A stretch of DNA of 64,000 nucleotides from Prevotella melaninogenica (GTDB lineage: Bacteria; Bacteroidota; Bacteroidia; Bacteroidales; Bacteroidaceae), in contig NZ_AP018049.1 of assembly GCF_003609775.1 (NCBI RefSeq), forward strand, positions 1,673,295-1,737,294. The letters run 5' to 3'. Position 1 is the stretch's first letter. Each line of letters begins with the position of its first letter. Of the stretch, positions 6,411 through 14,739 are shown one piece after another. The position numbers and the translations under genes were made by a program. The notes under the pieces are model-generated. The model was not told the origin of the DNA. It searched no databases and was given only the letters and a program-made list of their open reading frames with translations.

Positions 6411-8309
6411 CTACTCAAGTATCTTCGTATAGAAAGTACCAGTTTCTTCCTTTGGTAGTGGAGCCTTGAGAAGTTTCTCAAAAGTTGTAACCAACTCGGT
6501 GACAACGAATGGTTGACCCTTAACTTGGTTATACTGATAAGGAGCGAAGTGGTTGATACGAATACGCAAGAGGGCTGCAAGCTGACCAAGATTTTGTTCT
6601 GCAACAACGACTTTCTTATAACGACTAAGCACTTCTGCAGTGTTCTTTGGCAATGGATTCACATACTTGAACTGTGCCAAAGCAACCTTATGACCCTTAC
6701 TACGCAAATTTTCCATTGCAGAATAGAGATGACCGTAAGTACTACCAAAGCCTACAATAAGCAAGTCGGCATCATCCTCGTCGCCCTGAACAACCAAATC
6801 AGGTACTGGAATGCGTGCCACCTTGTTCCAACGAAGGTGGTCCATCTTGTCATGGTTCTCTGGATCGGTTGAAATAGCACCCGTTTCACCGTCTTTCTCC
6901 AATCCACCAAGGATATGCGTATAGCCTTCCGTGCCAGGAATAGCCCAGTAACGCGCCAATGTCTTTGGGTCACGTTTGTATGGAGTGTACTTATACTTCT
7001 GGTCTTCTGTAACGAAGTGTGGATGGATTTCTGGCAACTCTTCGATATTTGGAAGTTTCCAAGCAGAAGAACCATTAGCAATGAATGCATCGGTAAGAAG
7101 CACAACTGGCGTCATGTGTTCCAATGCAATCTTACAAGCGTTATAGGCTGCATCGAAGCAATCAGTAGGACTTGTAGCTGCAATGACAGGCATTGGACTC
7201 TCACCATTACGGCCGTAAAGCACCTGCAAGAGGTCGGTCTGCTCACTCTTCGTAGGCATACCCGTTGATGGACCACCACGCTGTACGTCGATAATCACCA
7301 ATGGAAGTTCATCAATAAGCGCAAGGTTCATAGCCTCACTCTTCAAACATATACCAGGACCAGAGGTCGAAGTAGCAGCCAATGCACCAGCGAAAGCAGC
7401 ACCAATAGCCGATGCACAACCAGCAATCTCGTCCTCACACTGTACGGTTGTTACACCCATTGACTTATGCTTAGCCAACTCATGCAAGATATCAGTTGCT
7501 GGAGTGATAGGATAAGAACCTAAGAAAAGACGCAAGCCAGCACGCTCAGCCGCAGCCATCAGACCGTATGCAGTAGCCTTATTACCCGTAATATCCATAT
7601 AACGGCCAGGCTGTTTCACTTTTGATTCAATGCGATAGGTATTAGGAACAGAAGCATGTACATTATGACCATAGTCATAGCCTGCACGTACAACCCTTAT
7701 ATTCGCCTCAGCAACGGCTGGTTTCTTCTTAAACTTTGTCTCGAGATAGTTGTTTACCAAGTCTAAGTCGCGGTTGAAAAGCCAGCAAACAAGACCCAAA
7801 GCAAACATATTACGGCACTTCAGCATGGCTTTATTGTCCATGCCAGTATCAGCCAAACAGTCCTTCACCATCTTTGTTATCGGGCAAGCCACTACACGAT
7901 CAGGGTCAATACTCATCTCGCCCAGATAGTCATCACTGCGGAACTCAGCCTTCTGAAGGTCACGCTGTCCGAATGAATCAGTGTCGATAATGATTGTACT
8001 GTTAGGCTTGCAATGTTTATACTGCATCTTCAACGCAGCAGCATTCATTGCTACAAGAACGTCACAGCGGTCACCAGGAGTATAAACCTTGCTCGCACCA
8101 ATATGAACCTGGAATCCACTCACACCTGTCAAGGAGCCTTGCGGGGCACGGATGTCAGCCGGATAGTCTGGGAAAGTAGACACACCATTGCCGACAGAAG
8201 CCGAGACAGTGGTGAAAATGTTACCCGCAAGCTGCATACCATCACCTGAGTCACCAGAAAAGTGTATAACAACACTGTCGAGTTCTTTCACTTCGATTTG
8301 TTCTTCCAT
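6411..8309 (-). CDS. korA: 2-oxoglutarate:ferredoxin oxidoreductase subunit alpha (gamma-alpha fusion)
   Basis: A 632-residue protein combining the gamma and alpha parts of a 2-oxoacid:ferredoxin oxidoreductase. The N-terminal gamma-type domain (about 10-190) carries FSGDSGDGMQLAG near residues 17-29. The alpha pyrimidine-binding and domain II regions follow, with GSYPITPATDILHELA and ATSTSGPGICLKSEAMNLA. The length fits the fused KorA form seen in Bacteroidota and many anaerobes. With KorB it would form the complex that links carbon flow to ferredoxin reduction. The nearest upstream gene on this strand is the GH16 gene, whose stop lies only 70 bp away, so the promoter, if separate, is in that short gap. 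Confidence 0.93.
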   Translation of the reverse strand: MEEQIEVKELDSVVIHFSGDSGDGMQLAGNIFTTVSASVGNGVSTFPDYPADIRAPQGSLTGVSGFQVHIGASKVYTPGDRCDVLVAMNAAALKMQYKHCKPNSTIIIDTDSFGQRDLQKAEFRSDDYLGEMSIDPDRVVACPITKMVKDCLADTGMDNKAMLKCRNMFALGLVCWLFNRDLDLVNNYLETKFKKKPAVAEANIRVVRAGYDYGHNVHASVPNTYRIESKVKQPGRYMDITGNKATAYGLMAAAERAGLRLFLGSYPITPATDILHELAKHKSMGVTTVQCEDEIAGCASAIGAAFAGALAATSTSGPGICLKSEAMNLALIDELPLVIIDVQRGGPSTGMPTKSEQTDLLQVLYGRNGESPMPVIAATSPTDCFDAAYNACKIALEHMTPVVLLTDAFIANGSSAWKLPNIEELPEIHPHFVTEDQKYKYTPYKRDPKTLARYWAIPGTEGYTHILGGLEKDGETGAISTDPENHDKMDHLRWNKVARIPVPDLVVQGDEDDADLLIVGFGSTYGHLYSAMENLRSKGHKVALAQFKYVNPLPKNTAEVLSRYKKVVVAEQNLGQLAALLRIRINHFAPYQYNQVKGQPFVVTELVTTFEKLLKAPLPKEETGTFYTKILE

Positions 8310-8378
8310 AGATTATTTCTTGTTTATGTTAGTAAATCGTTTCTGTATTACTTAGCTTTTCCACTTTAGTAGTAAAGC

Positions 8379-9383
8379 TTATTTAACAAACTTCTTGCCA
8401 TTAAGAACATAGATTCCCTTTGGCAATTCGCTCTCATGAGTCCCCATCTTAGCACCCTGCAACGAATAAATATCATTGCTTTCTGTGCTTTCCTGTATCT
8501 TTGTCATTGGAACGCTAATACTCGTAGGAATATGCTTCTCCTTTTGATAGACACGTATCCAATCGACGCGCATCTCGTATGTATGATTCACATCTGCATT
8601 TTTCGCCCACGAACCATTGCCCACTGACTGATTGAGAATCAGGTAGAAATTAGACTTATCAAACGGCCATTGCTCCTGACTATCATTCTGTTTCTTATAT
8701 TGGAACACACGTTTACCATCAGCAAAGAAGGTCAGAACATCCTCTTCCCACTCTACTGCATAGGTATGATAACGATTCATCGGCATCAAAAGATTGCCAG
8801 AGTGTGGCTCATTTCTATGACTCTGAGTCCACGCAGAGTGTACGGTTGCATAACAACGCTGCTCATTATCAATCTGCTCAAAGATATCAATTTCACCGCC
8901 TTTTGGCCATCCGAACTTTGACTTTGGCATCATCCAGATAGCAGGGAAGTTACCTATAAAAGGATTAACCAGTGCACGACACTCCACACGACCAAAGCGG
9001 AAAGTAAAGCTCTGACTGGTTTCAATACCACCAGAAAGCATTTCCACATTATCTTTTGACCTATCAGGATTAGGAATGGTACGCAAAACAAGATTACCAT
9101 CCTTCATAAAAGCCACTTCAGGAGAGTTGCTCAAAAACCGTGCCCATGTAACTTTTGGATAACGGGTACAGTATCTCCACACATTAGTATCAGGCAAAGT
9201 GCCATCTGGCTCATTAAACTCATCATGGAAGACGAGCGTATATTCAGCTCCAGGGATTTCCGCGTCGGGTGGTAATGGTTTTACACCATCAGCCAATTTA
9301 GCCCCCTGAGCAAACGATACTGTGGAAAACAATACCATTGTAAGCACTGCAAGAAATCTCTTATTGTTCTTCTTTTGTGACAT
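8379..9383 (-). CDS. secreted GH16 glucanase (laminarinase-like)
   Basis: A 334-residue secreted beta-glucanase. It has a signal peptide (about 1-25, ending VSFAQG) and a GH16 domain with the catalytic ExDxxE motif in GGEIDIFEQ, giving Glu164 as nucleophile, Asp166, and Glu169 as acid/base. The substrate-cleft aromatic segment FPAIWMMP precedes it. The extreme C-terminus (IYSLQGAKMGTHESELPKGIYVLNGKKFVK region) resembles the sorting tails of Prevotella type IX secretion cargo. The usual substrate would be beta-1,3- or mixed-linkage glucan, but GH16 also includes enzymes for other polysaccharides, so specificity is open. It is not in an operon with SusCD genes. Confidence 0.88.
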   Translation of the reverse strand: MSQKKNNKRFLAVLTMVLFSTVSFAQGAKLADGVKPLPPDAEIPGAEYTLVFHDEFNEPDGTLPDTNVWRYCTRYPKVTWARFLSNSPEVAFMKDGNLVLRTIPNPDRSKDNVEMLSGGIETSQSFTFRFGRVECRALVNPFIGNFPAIWMMPKSKFGWPKGGEIDIFEQIDNEQRCYATVHSAWTQSHRNEPHSGNLLMPMNRYHTYAVEWEEDVLTFFADGKRVFQYKKQNDSQEQWPFDKSNFYLILNQSVGNGSWAKNADVNHTYEMRVDWIRVYQKEKHIPTSISVPMTKIQESTESNDIYSLQGAKMGTHESELPKGIYVLNGKKFVK

Positions 9384-9820
9384 GTTTTTATTAAGATTTT
9401 ATCTAAATCGGTACAATCTGAAAAGCATAGAATCATCCTATAGCACAGATGAAAACACAAGGATTCTGACATAACATAGGTCTACATTTCCCCACATTGC
9501 TTTCTCGACTTTCCGTTTTTTAGATTATCTTTTGTTTACGTTAGTGTATTCTGAGGACAAAAGTGCGAAATATTATTGAGAAAACAAAATGTTTTGAGGA
9601 GAAAAAATATATTTTTATATCTTATGAGTAAAAAGCATCCAGAAATCAACACAACAAATACTCTACAAGAGAAAAAAATATATAAAATCAATGAATATTA
9701 TGTCGATAATATTTATCAACTATCTATACCTTTCATTAAAACACATCATTCAACACCTAAATAACCACAAATTCACATCACCAGCACCCAACATTCAACT
9801 CTCACAATCCTCCATCACCA
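9384..9820. other. intergenic region between divergent genes, nothing coding seen
   Basis: This AT-rich stretch separates the minus-strand GH16 gene from the plus-strand accessory block. An open frame of about 60 codons at 9576-9764 has low-complexity composition and no recognisable features, so I do not call it. Near 9775-9815 there is a run of CACCCAACATTCAACT-type sequence, related to the CAACACCCAACA repeats seen at 14642-14715 and inside the SpoU gene. Confidence 0.4.
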
Positions 9821-9910
9821 AATTATTTTCATGAAAAGAAATATTCTTCTTCATGAAAATAAATATTTCTTTTCACGTAAATAAAATCTTTTTTTCATGA
9901 AAATAATTCG
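9821..9910. repeat. family A array 1: four 22-bp-phased TCATGA palindromes
   Basis: The TCATGA (or TCACGT) centres start at 9829, 9851, 9873 and 9895, exactly 22 bp apart. The array opens with AATTATTTTCATGAAAA and closes with TTCATGAAAATAATTCG, so its two ends are inverted copies of each other. The same design recurs at 21832, 30638, 39948 and 46511. Between 9911 and 10127 I see nothing else except AT-rich sequence. Confidence 0.9.
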
Positions 9911-10127
9911 GCAAAGACGACTTATTCCCTCAAAAAAGCAAGTATAAAGACTCCTTTTTAACTCTCTTAACACGTTTTGTTGATGGCTAATAAAAACCAA
10001 ATCATTTCCTTCTTTAGATAATAAATGGTAGTTCTTCATAGTATCCTTCTTTAGTAGAGATTGGAACATTATCAAACTCTCTTAGCAGAAAGTTTGTATC
10101 CTATGCTGGCTTAATCATGGATTTTTG

Positions 10128-10135
10128 TATCTTTG
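10128..10135 (+). promoter_or_regulatory. -7 box TATCTTTG
   Basis: Matches the Bacteroidota sigma-70 -7 consensus TAnnTTTG, about 32 bp upstream of the start of the broken HU-type gene, so the promoter may still be intact. No clear -33 TTTG lies at the expected spacing. Confidence 0.55.
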
Positions 10136-10166
10136 CAGCATTACTAACCCTTTAATTCTAATCAAT

Positions 10167-10349
10167 ATGACAAAGTACGTAATTCAAGTGAAGAAGGACC
10201 CGCTGAAGAAATAAGAAGCGAAAGCTTATCCGCAGACCTCACCAATCACACCTATAAATCTGACTTCAATGATTAAAAAACAAATATTTAAAATCGTTGC
10301 TAATCAGTATTTAGCAAAGAGCAGGAATTGTCTTATAAGACAATTTTAA
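10167..10349 (+). pseudogene. broken HU-family DNA-binding protein gene
   Basis: The reading frame begins MTKYVIQVKKDPLKK and meets TAA at 10212-10214. It continues in the same frame as EAKAYPQTSPITPINLTSM and ends at TAA 10347-10349. Both pieces read like the N-terminal part of Bacteroidota HU-like proteins (KYVIQ..NP..K, then AY.Q..P..PISL). After residue ~35 the sequence turns lysine-rich and AT-rich and no longer fits the family, so the C-terminal arm region is missing. The in-frame stop plus truncation indicates a pseudogene. A 14-codon peptide from the intact -7 box is still possible. Between its end and 10450 there is a small inverted repeat (TTGTCTTATAAGACAA near 10328) and nothing else I can assign. 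Confidence 0.65.
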
Positions 10350-10450
10350 GAGGGTGCATAGCAAGGTGATTTTTACTACATTTTTAATATAGTAGAAATT
10401 AGTGCAAATAAGTTAGTAAATAGAGATTAACATTAAATTATAAGAAAAAA

Positions 10451-11068
10451 ATGAACTGGATAAAAATAAACAATATACGCTGGAAGAATATAGAAAATAT
10501 TCTCTTTGTAATAGCTATTTTTTTATTATTAACATTAGGAATAGAGATCTTATTAATAGAGAAATTAAGAATAAGCTCGGTAGAGGCTACATTAATAATA
10601 GGAATAGTTTCTGCTTTTGCAGGTACAATGAAAATTTCTGCAACAATAAAACAATCAAGTAAAAGTACTTTTATCAATACCATAACGATTGCTCGAAAAG
10701 AATATATGGCAGAACTTCGTAAAGCTGTTGAAGAATTCTGTGTAACAGCCGAAAGAAAAGACAAAGATAAATTGAAAGAACTGTCGTATCGTTTAAAATT
10801 GTTGATGAATCCTGCTGATAAGGATAATGAGCATTGGGATAGGAAAGCTATTGAAATGATTGATAAAATACTCCAAGCAGAAAATAAAGAAGACGATATA
10901 GATAAATTCATAACATTAATGCAATCCTGGCTTACTCTTGAATGGCATGGAATGAGAAAAGAAGCTAAGAAAGGGATTATGAGTGAAGATGATGTGATAA
11001 ACTTGAGGAATGCAGAATACAAAAAGTATAAAGAATGGATTGAAGAAAAAGACAATGGACAAGAATAG
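10451..11068 (+). CDS. two-helix membrane protein upstream of dinD
   Basis: I do not recognise the family. This 205-residue protein has two hydrophobic segments (about 17-36 and 43-60) followed by a lysine- and glutamate-rich helical tail that probably lies in the cytoplasm. No catalytic motif is visible. Its last 14 bases overlap the dinD-like gene in another frame, which suggests translational coupling and a shared function. It is more AT-rich than the core genes, and with the neighbouring HU pseudogene this points to acquired DNA. The same topology is seen in the 1821-2399 protein. A SLATT-like or other small membrane effector is possible but unproven. Confidence 0.6.
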   Translation: MNWIKINNIRWKNIENILFVIAIFLLLTLGIEILLIEKLRISSVEATLIIGIVSAFAGTMKISATIKQSSKSTFINTITIARKEYMAELRKAVEEFCVTAERKDKDKLKELSYRLKLLMNPADKDNEHWDRKAIEMIDKILQAENKEDDIDKFITLMQSWLTLEWHGMRKEAKKGIMSEDDVINLRNAEYKKYKEWIEEKDNGQE

Positions 11069-11933
11069 TATATTACAATATAAATCATCGTTCGACAGCA
11101 TTGTCAGATACATTGAGAGCGATGATAGCAAAGAACAGATAGAAGTTTGGTTTGCACGCGAACTACAAACAATATTAGGCTATGCGCGATGGGAGAATTT
11201 TCTTGTTGCCATACGACGAGCAGTAGATTCGTGTAAAACACAAGGAATCAATCTTGATGATCATTTTCGTGAGGTCACGAAAATGATAGAAATAGGCAAA
11301 GGAGCAAAACGAGAGGTACCCGACTTTATGCTTACTCGCTATGCCTGCTATCTTATCGCCCAAAACGGCGACCCTAAGAAAGAAGAAATTGCCTTTGCCC
11401 AAAGCTACTTTGCCGTACAAACACGAAAAGCAGAATTAATAGAAGAGCGACTGAACCTGCTATCTCGTTTAGAAACCCGCGATAAATTGAGAATGGCTGA
11501 AAAACAATTATCGCAGAACATATATCAGCGAGGAGTTGATGACAAAGGCTTCGGGCGCATACGTTCTAAAGGTGATACCGCACTTTTTGGAGGACACACC
11601 ACTGAAGATATGAAGAAACGATTGGGAGTGAAATCTAACAGACCATTAGCAGACTTTCTACCCACCCTTACCATAGCTGCCAAGAACCTTGCTACAGAGA
11701 TGACCAACTACAACGTAGAAAACAAAGGCTTGCATGGAGAACTGCCTATTACGCGCGAACACATACAGAATAACTATAGTGTGCGTAATATGTTGGGACA
11801 GCGTGGTATCAAGCCAGAAGACCTTCCACCCGCAGAAGATATTAAGAAACTGGAACGCAAGGTTGTACGAGACGAGAAAAAGATAGAACAAATCTCACAA
11901 AAACTACCGAAGAACAAAAATAGTGATTCATAA
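11055..11933 (+). CDS. dinD: DinD-like DNA-damage-inducible protein (BRO-N type)
   Basis: From the ATG at 11055 this is a 292-residue DinD-family protein. The N-terminal part has the family pattern of F(D)SIVRY then VWFARELQTILGYARWENF, followed by IGKGAKREVPDFMLTRYACYLIAQNG. The rest is helical and highly charged, ending in a lysine-rich tail. In Escherichia coli DinD is SOS-induced and acts against RecA filaments; whether this relative does so is unknown. The 15 codons upstream of 11055 in the same frame belong to the overlapping membrane gene, so I exclude them. I see no obvious LexA box. The pairing with a membrane protein in overlapping frames is unusual and suggests a two-component module. 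Confidence 0.8.
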   Translation: MDKNSILQYKSSFDSIVRYIESDDSKEQIEVWFARELQTILGYARWENFLVAIRRAVDSCKTQGINLDDHFREVTKMIEIGKGAKREVPDFMLTRYACYLIAQNGDPKKEEIAFAQSYFAVQTRKAELIEERLNLLSRLETRDKLRMAEKQLSQNIYQRGVDDKGFGRIRSKGDTALFGGHTTEDMKKRLGVKSNRPLADFLPTLTIAAKNLATEMTNYNVENKGLHGELPITREHIQNNYSVRNMLGQRGIKPEDLPPAEDIKKLERKVVRDEKKIEQISQKLPKNKNSDS

Positions 11934-12026
11934 TATACTTTAAGTCTGCAACATTATTCCTTGTGAGAAAATTTTATCTATTGAGCTATCTTTTTAGGGG
12001 ACTCTATCTGTTGATTCCTGGATTTT

Positions 12027-12149
12027 ATGGAGTTCTTCGAGGGCTTGACTAAGTATACCCCCCAATCCTATGGGGAGTACGACAACTATAACAAAAATAC
12101 TGTTTTATTCAAGGAAGAACTCAAAGTTATGGGCTTTATTTGTATGTAG
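12027..12149 (+). other. possible small gene remnant
   Basis: A 40-codon frame starts MEFFEGLTKYTPQSYGEYDN and ends at TAG 12147-12149. A +1-type shift near 12131 would extend the product as GLYLYVGSGYSDISK, so this could be the start of a degraded gene. I recognise no family. The rest of 11934-12416 holds a weak hairpin near 12180-12205 (GAGAAC..TTTCTC) and nothing else. Confidence 0.25.
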
Positions 12150-12416
12150 GTTCAGGATATTCTGACATATCCAAGTGATTTGAGAACTTTGTTTCTCAAA
12201 CACTTGGCTTTCTTAAAAGATTTTACGCTGTAGAATTAAGGGATAATATCAGAGTTTTATTGTAACTTTGCAATACTTTCCAAAAATGAAAGCTTACTAC
12301 AATAAAACAAGACATTGACAACGTCATTGTTATGGCTATCCTCAAAAGGGAAAAGGGTTTGTAGAATAGCTTTCTTTTGATGAAGGAAACTGGACAAATA
12401 AAGAAACAGAAGAGAA

Positions 12417-13196
12417 ATGATATTACTAAGCTTCGATACGGAAGAGTTTGATGTACCACGTGAACATGGGGTAGACTTCTCGATTGAAGAGGGCATGAAG
12501 GTATCCATTGAGGGTACGATTCGCATCCTCGACATACTGAAGGCAAACAACGTCTGTGCCACCTTCTTCTGCACAGGCAACTTTGCAGAACTGGCACCAG
12601 AGGTCATGGAACGCATAAAGAACGAAGGTCACGAGGTGGCTTGTCATGGTGTTGACCACTGGCAACCCAAACCAGAGGACGTTTTCCGTTCTAAGGAAAT
12701 CATCGAACGTGTAACAGGTGTGAAGGTTGCGGGCTATCGTCAGCCACGTATGTTCCCTGTATCGGATGAGGATATAGAGAAGGCTGGCTACCTTTATAAC
12801 TCTTCTTTGAACCCTGCTTTCATACCGGGTCGATACATGCATCTCACCACTCCACGTACATGGTTTATGCGTGGTCCAGTCATGGAGATACCTGCCAGTG
12901 TCAGTCCTCACCTACGCATTCCACTCTTCTGGCTTTCCATGCATAACTTCCCAGAGTGGTTCTATCTTCGTTTAGTTCGACAGGTATTGCGCCACGATGG
13001 CTATTTCGTGACCTATTTCCACCCATGGGAGTTCTATGATCTCAAGTCACATCCAGAGTTTAAGATGCCATTTATCATTAAGAACAACAGTGGACACGAT
13101 TTGGAACAGCGTCTTGACCGCTTTATCAAGGCAATGAAGGCAGACAAGCAGGAGTTTATTACCTACGTAGACTTTGTCAATCGACAGAAGAAATAA
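12417..13196 (+). CDS. polysaccharide deacetylase family protein (NodB-like)
   Basis: A 259-residue CE4/NodB-fold deacetylase without signal peptide. The first catalytic motif is at the very N-terminus (LLSFDTEEFD, with Asp and Glu in place of the usual DD pair). The zinc motif region is EVACHGVDHW (HxxxxH type), and further conserved pieces are GYRQPRMFP and TYFHPWEF. Cytoplasmic deacetylases of this type often act on lipid-linked sugars, as ArnD does on undecaprenyl-phosphate-Ara4FN. The next two genes encode a GtrB/DPM1-like transferase and a GtrA-like flippase, so a plausible role is removing an acyl group from a polyprenyl-phosphate sugar before it is flipped. That pathway is inference from context. 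Confidence 0.82.
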   Translation: MILLSFDTEEFDVPREHGVDFSIEEGMKVSIEGTIRILDILKANNVCATFFCTGNFAELAPEVMERIKNEGHEVACHGVDHWQPKPEDVFRSKEIIERVTGVKVAGYRQPRMFPVSDEDIEKAGYLYNSSLNPAFIPGRYMHLTTPRTWFMRGPVMEIPASVSPHLRIPLFWLSMHNFPEWFYLRLVRQVLRHDGYFVTYFHPWEFYDLKSHPEFKMPFIIKNNSGHDLEQRLDRFIKAMKADKQEFITYVDFVNRQKK

Positions 13197-13275
13197 GTTG
13201 AATTCCCGCTCTGAATAGCAGACAGCAAGCTAAGAAACGCTCCCTACAAACACCCCAACAAGCAGAATATAAGAT

Positions 13276-14220
13276 ATGATAAAACTTGCAACGGTCTCTC
13301 CTTGTTACAACGAGGAAGAGGTTTTAGAACAGTCAGCAGCACAGCTCATAGAGCTATTCGACGAACTCATCAGTCAGGGAAGGATTTCCGATGACTCGAT
13401 AATTGTGTTTGTCAATGACGGAAGCCATGACCGAACATGGGAGATTATTCAACAGCTCCACAGCCAGCATCCACGTATAAAGGGTATCAATCTTGCTCAT
13501 AACGTGGGACATCAGAATGCTATTATGGCAGGAATGATGACTGCAAAGGACTGGGCTGATGCTGTTATCACACTCGATGCCGACTTGCAAGACGACTATA
13601 AGAAATGTATTCCGCAGATGGTTGACGCCTTTGAGGAAGGCAATGAGATTGTCTATGGGGTGAAGGTTTCGCGCAAAGCCGACCCAATATTGAAGCGTAT
13701 GTCTGCACAGGCCTTCTATCATCTACAAGAGAAGATGGGCGTGAACAGTATCTTTAACCATGCCGACTTCCGTCTGATGAGCCGTCAGTCCTTAGAGATA
13801 CTCTCTGGATATAAGGAACGTAACCTCTATCTGCGTGGTCTCATCCCTTCTATTGGACTCAAGTCTACAACTGTTGACGATCGTATCAGCGAACGTAAAG
13901 CAGGTACTTCTAAATATACTTTGCGCAAGATGCTTAGCTTGGCATTGGATGGTATCACGTCATTCTCCGTAAAACCTATTTATTATGTCATCTATCTTGG
14001 TATCGCCTTCTTGTTCGTCACGCTTTGTATTGGTATCTATGTCGTCCATGCTTTCCTCAATCATACGGAGGTGGCGGGCTGGGCTTCACTCATTCTTAGT
14101 ATTTGGCTCGTGGGTGCTATGCTGATGATTTCTATCGGTGCGGTGGGCGTTTATATTGCCAAAATATATGAAGAGGTAAAGCAGCGTCCACTTTATAACA
14201 TCAGTCAAATACTCGATTAA
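13276..14220 (+). CDS. GT2 polyprenyl-phosphate glycosyltransferase (GtrB/DPM1-like)
   Basis: A 314-residue membrane-anchored family 2 glycosyltransferase. The N-terminal GT-A domain begins with ATVSPCYNEEEVL and has VNDGSHDRTW, GHQNAIMAGM and the metal-binding TLDADLQDD (around residues 95-103). Two transmembrane helices lie near the C-terminus (about 233-258 and 268-295), ending AKIYEEVKQRP, which is typical of GtrB/ArnC/Dpm1-type enzymes that load one sugar onto undecaprenyl phosphate. It follows the deacetylase by 79 bp and precedes a GtrA-like gene by 11 bp, so these probably form one operon. The donor sugar cannot be deduced. Confidence 0.88.
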   Translation: MIKLATVSPCYNEEEVLEQSAAQLIELFDELISQGRISDDSIIVFVNDGSHDRTWEIIQQLHSQHPRIKGINLAHNVGHQNAIMAGMMTAKDWADAVITLDADLQDDYKKCIPQMVDAFEEGNEIVYGVKVSRKADPILKRMSAQAFYHLQEKMGVNSIFNHADFRLMSRQSLEILSGYKERNLYLRGLIPSIGLKSTTVDDRISERKAGTSKYTLRKMLSLALDGITSFSVKPIYYVIYLGIAFLFVTLCIGIYVVHAFLNHTEVAGWASLILSIWLVGAMLMISIGAVGVYIAKIYEEVKQRPLYNISQILD

Positions 14221-14231
14221 TCCCTTCTCAC

Positions 14232-14639
14232 ATGGTGATACGCATTAAAGAGCTTTGGCAACGCTGGCGAAAAGACTTCTGGCGACTCTTCCGTTTTGGA
14301 ATAACGGGCACTATATGCTCGCTCATCCATTATGGAATCTATTGTCTTTGTCTGCTGTTTACGAATACAACTATAGCCTACACAGCTGGTTACGGAGTGG
14401 GACTTCTTTGTAACTACGGACTTACAACCTACTTTACTTTTAAAGGGAAGCCATCAAAGAATAATGTTGCTGGCTTCGTTGGTAGCCACATACTCAATTA
14501 TCTTTTAGAGATAGGACTGCTCCATCTCTTCCTTTGGATGGGTGCAAGCAAATGGCTGTCGCCTATCCTTGTGATGGTGATAGTAGTACCTATCAACTTC
14601 GTTTTACTACGTCTTGTGTTTGTGAAAGGGAAGAAATAG
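14232..14639 (+). CDS. GtrA-like membrane protein (putative lipid-linked sugar flippase)
   Basis: A 135-residue protein with four predicted membrane helices and the family features FRFGITGTICSLIHYGIY near the N-terminus, NYGLTTYFTFKG in the middle, and a C-terminal VPINFVLLRLVFVKGKK. GtrA-family proteins are proposed to flip undecaprenyl-phosphate-linked sugars made by GtrB. It directly follows the GtrB-like gene, which supports that partnership. It is the last gene of the 12417-14639 operon. Confidence 0.85.
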   Translation: MVIRIKELWQRWRKDFWRLFRFGITGTICSLIHYGIYCLCLLFTNTTIAYTAGYGVGLLCNYGLTTYFTFKGKPSKNNVAGFVGSHILNYLLEIGLLHLFLWMGASKWLSPILVMVIVVPINFVLLRLVFVKGKK

Positions 14640-14641
14640 AT

Positions 14642-14715
14642 TGGGTGATGGGTGTTGGATGATGGGTGGTAATGGTTAGCAAGAATGGGTGATGGGTGTT
14701 GAATGATAGGTGTTA
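14642..14715. repeat. GGGTGATGGGTGTTGGATGA-type short repeats
   Basis: Degenerate runs of GGGTGTTGGATGATGGG and GGGTGATGGGTGTTGAATGA fill the start of the convergent gap after the GtrA-like gene. The reverse complement (CCAACACCCAACA) occurs inside the SpoU methyltransferase gene at about 30292-30355 and near 9775-9815, so this is a dispersed family (D). Confidence 0.65.
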
Positions 14716-14739
14716 ATGGTTTGCGAGATTCGTATTAGG

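Noticed and set aside
9576..9764. 62-codon open frame
   Set aside because: Low-complexity AT-rich composition, no motif, no promoter or family resemblance.
9821..9910. CRISPR array
   Set aside because: Units are palindromic at a 22-bp period with no unique ~30-bp spacers, and no cas genes are seen. Arrays are fixed at four units.
10438..11088. Minus-strand 216-codon frame opposite the membrane gene
   Set aside because: Hydrophobic low-complexity shadow of a lysine/isoleucine-rich gene; the plus frame is coupled to dinD.
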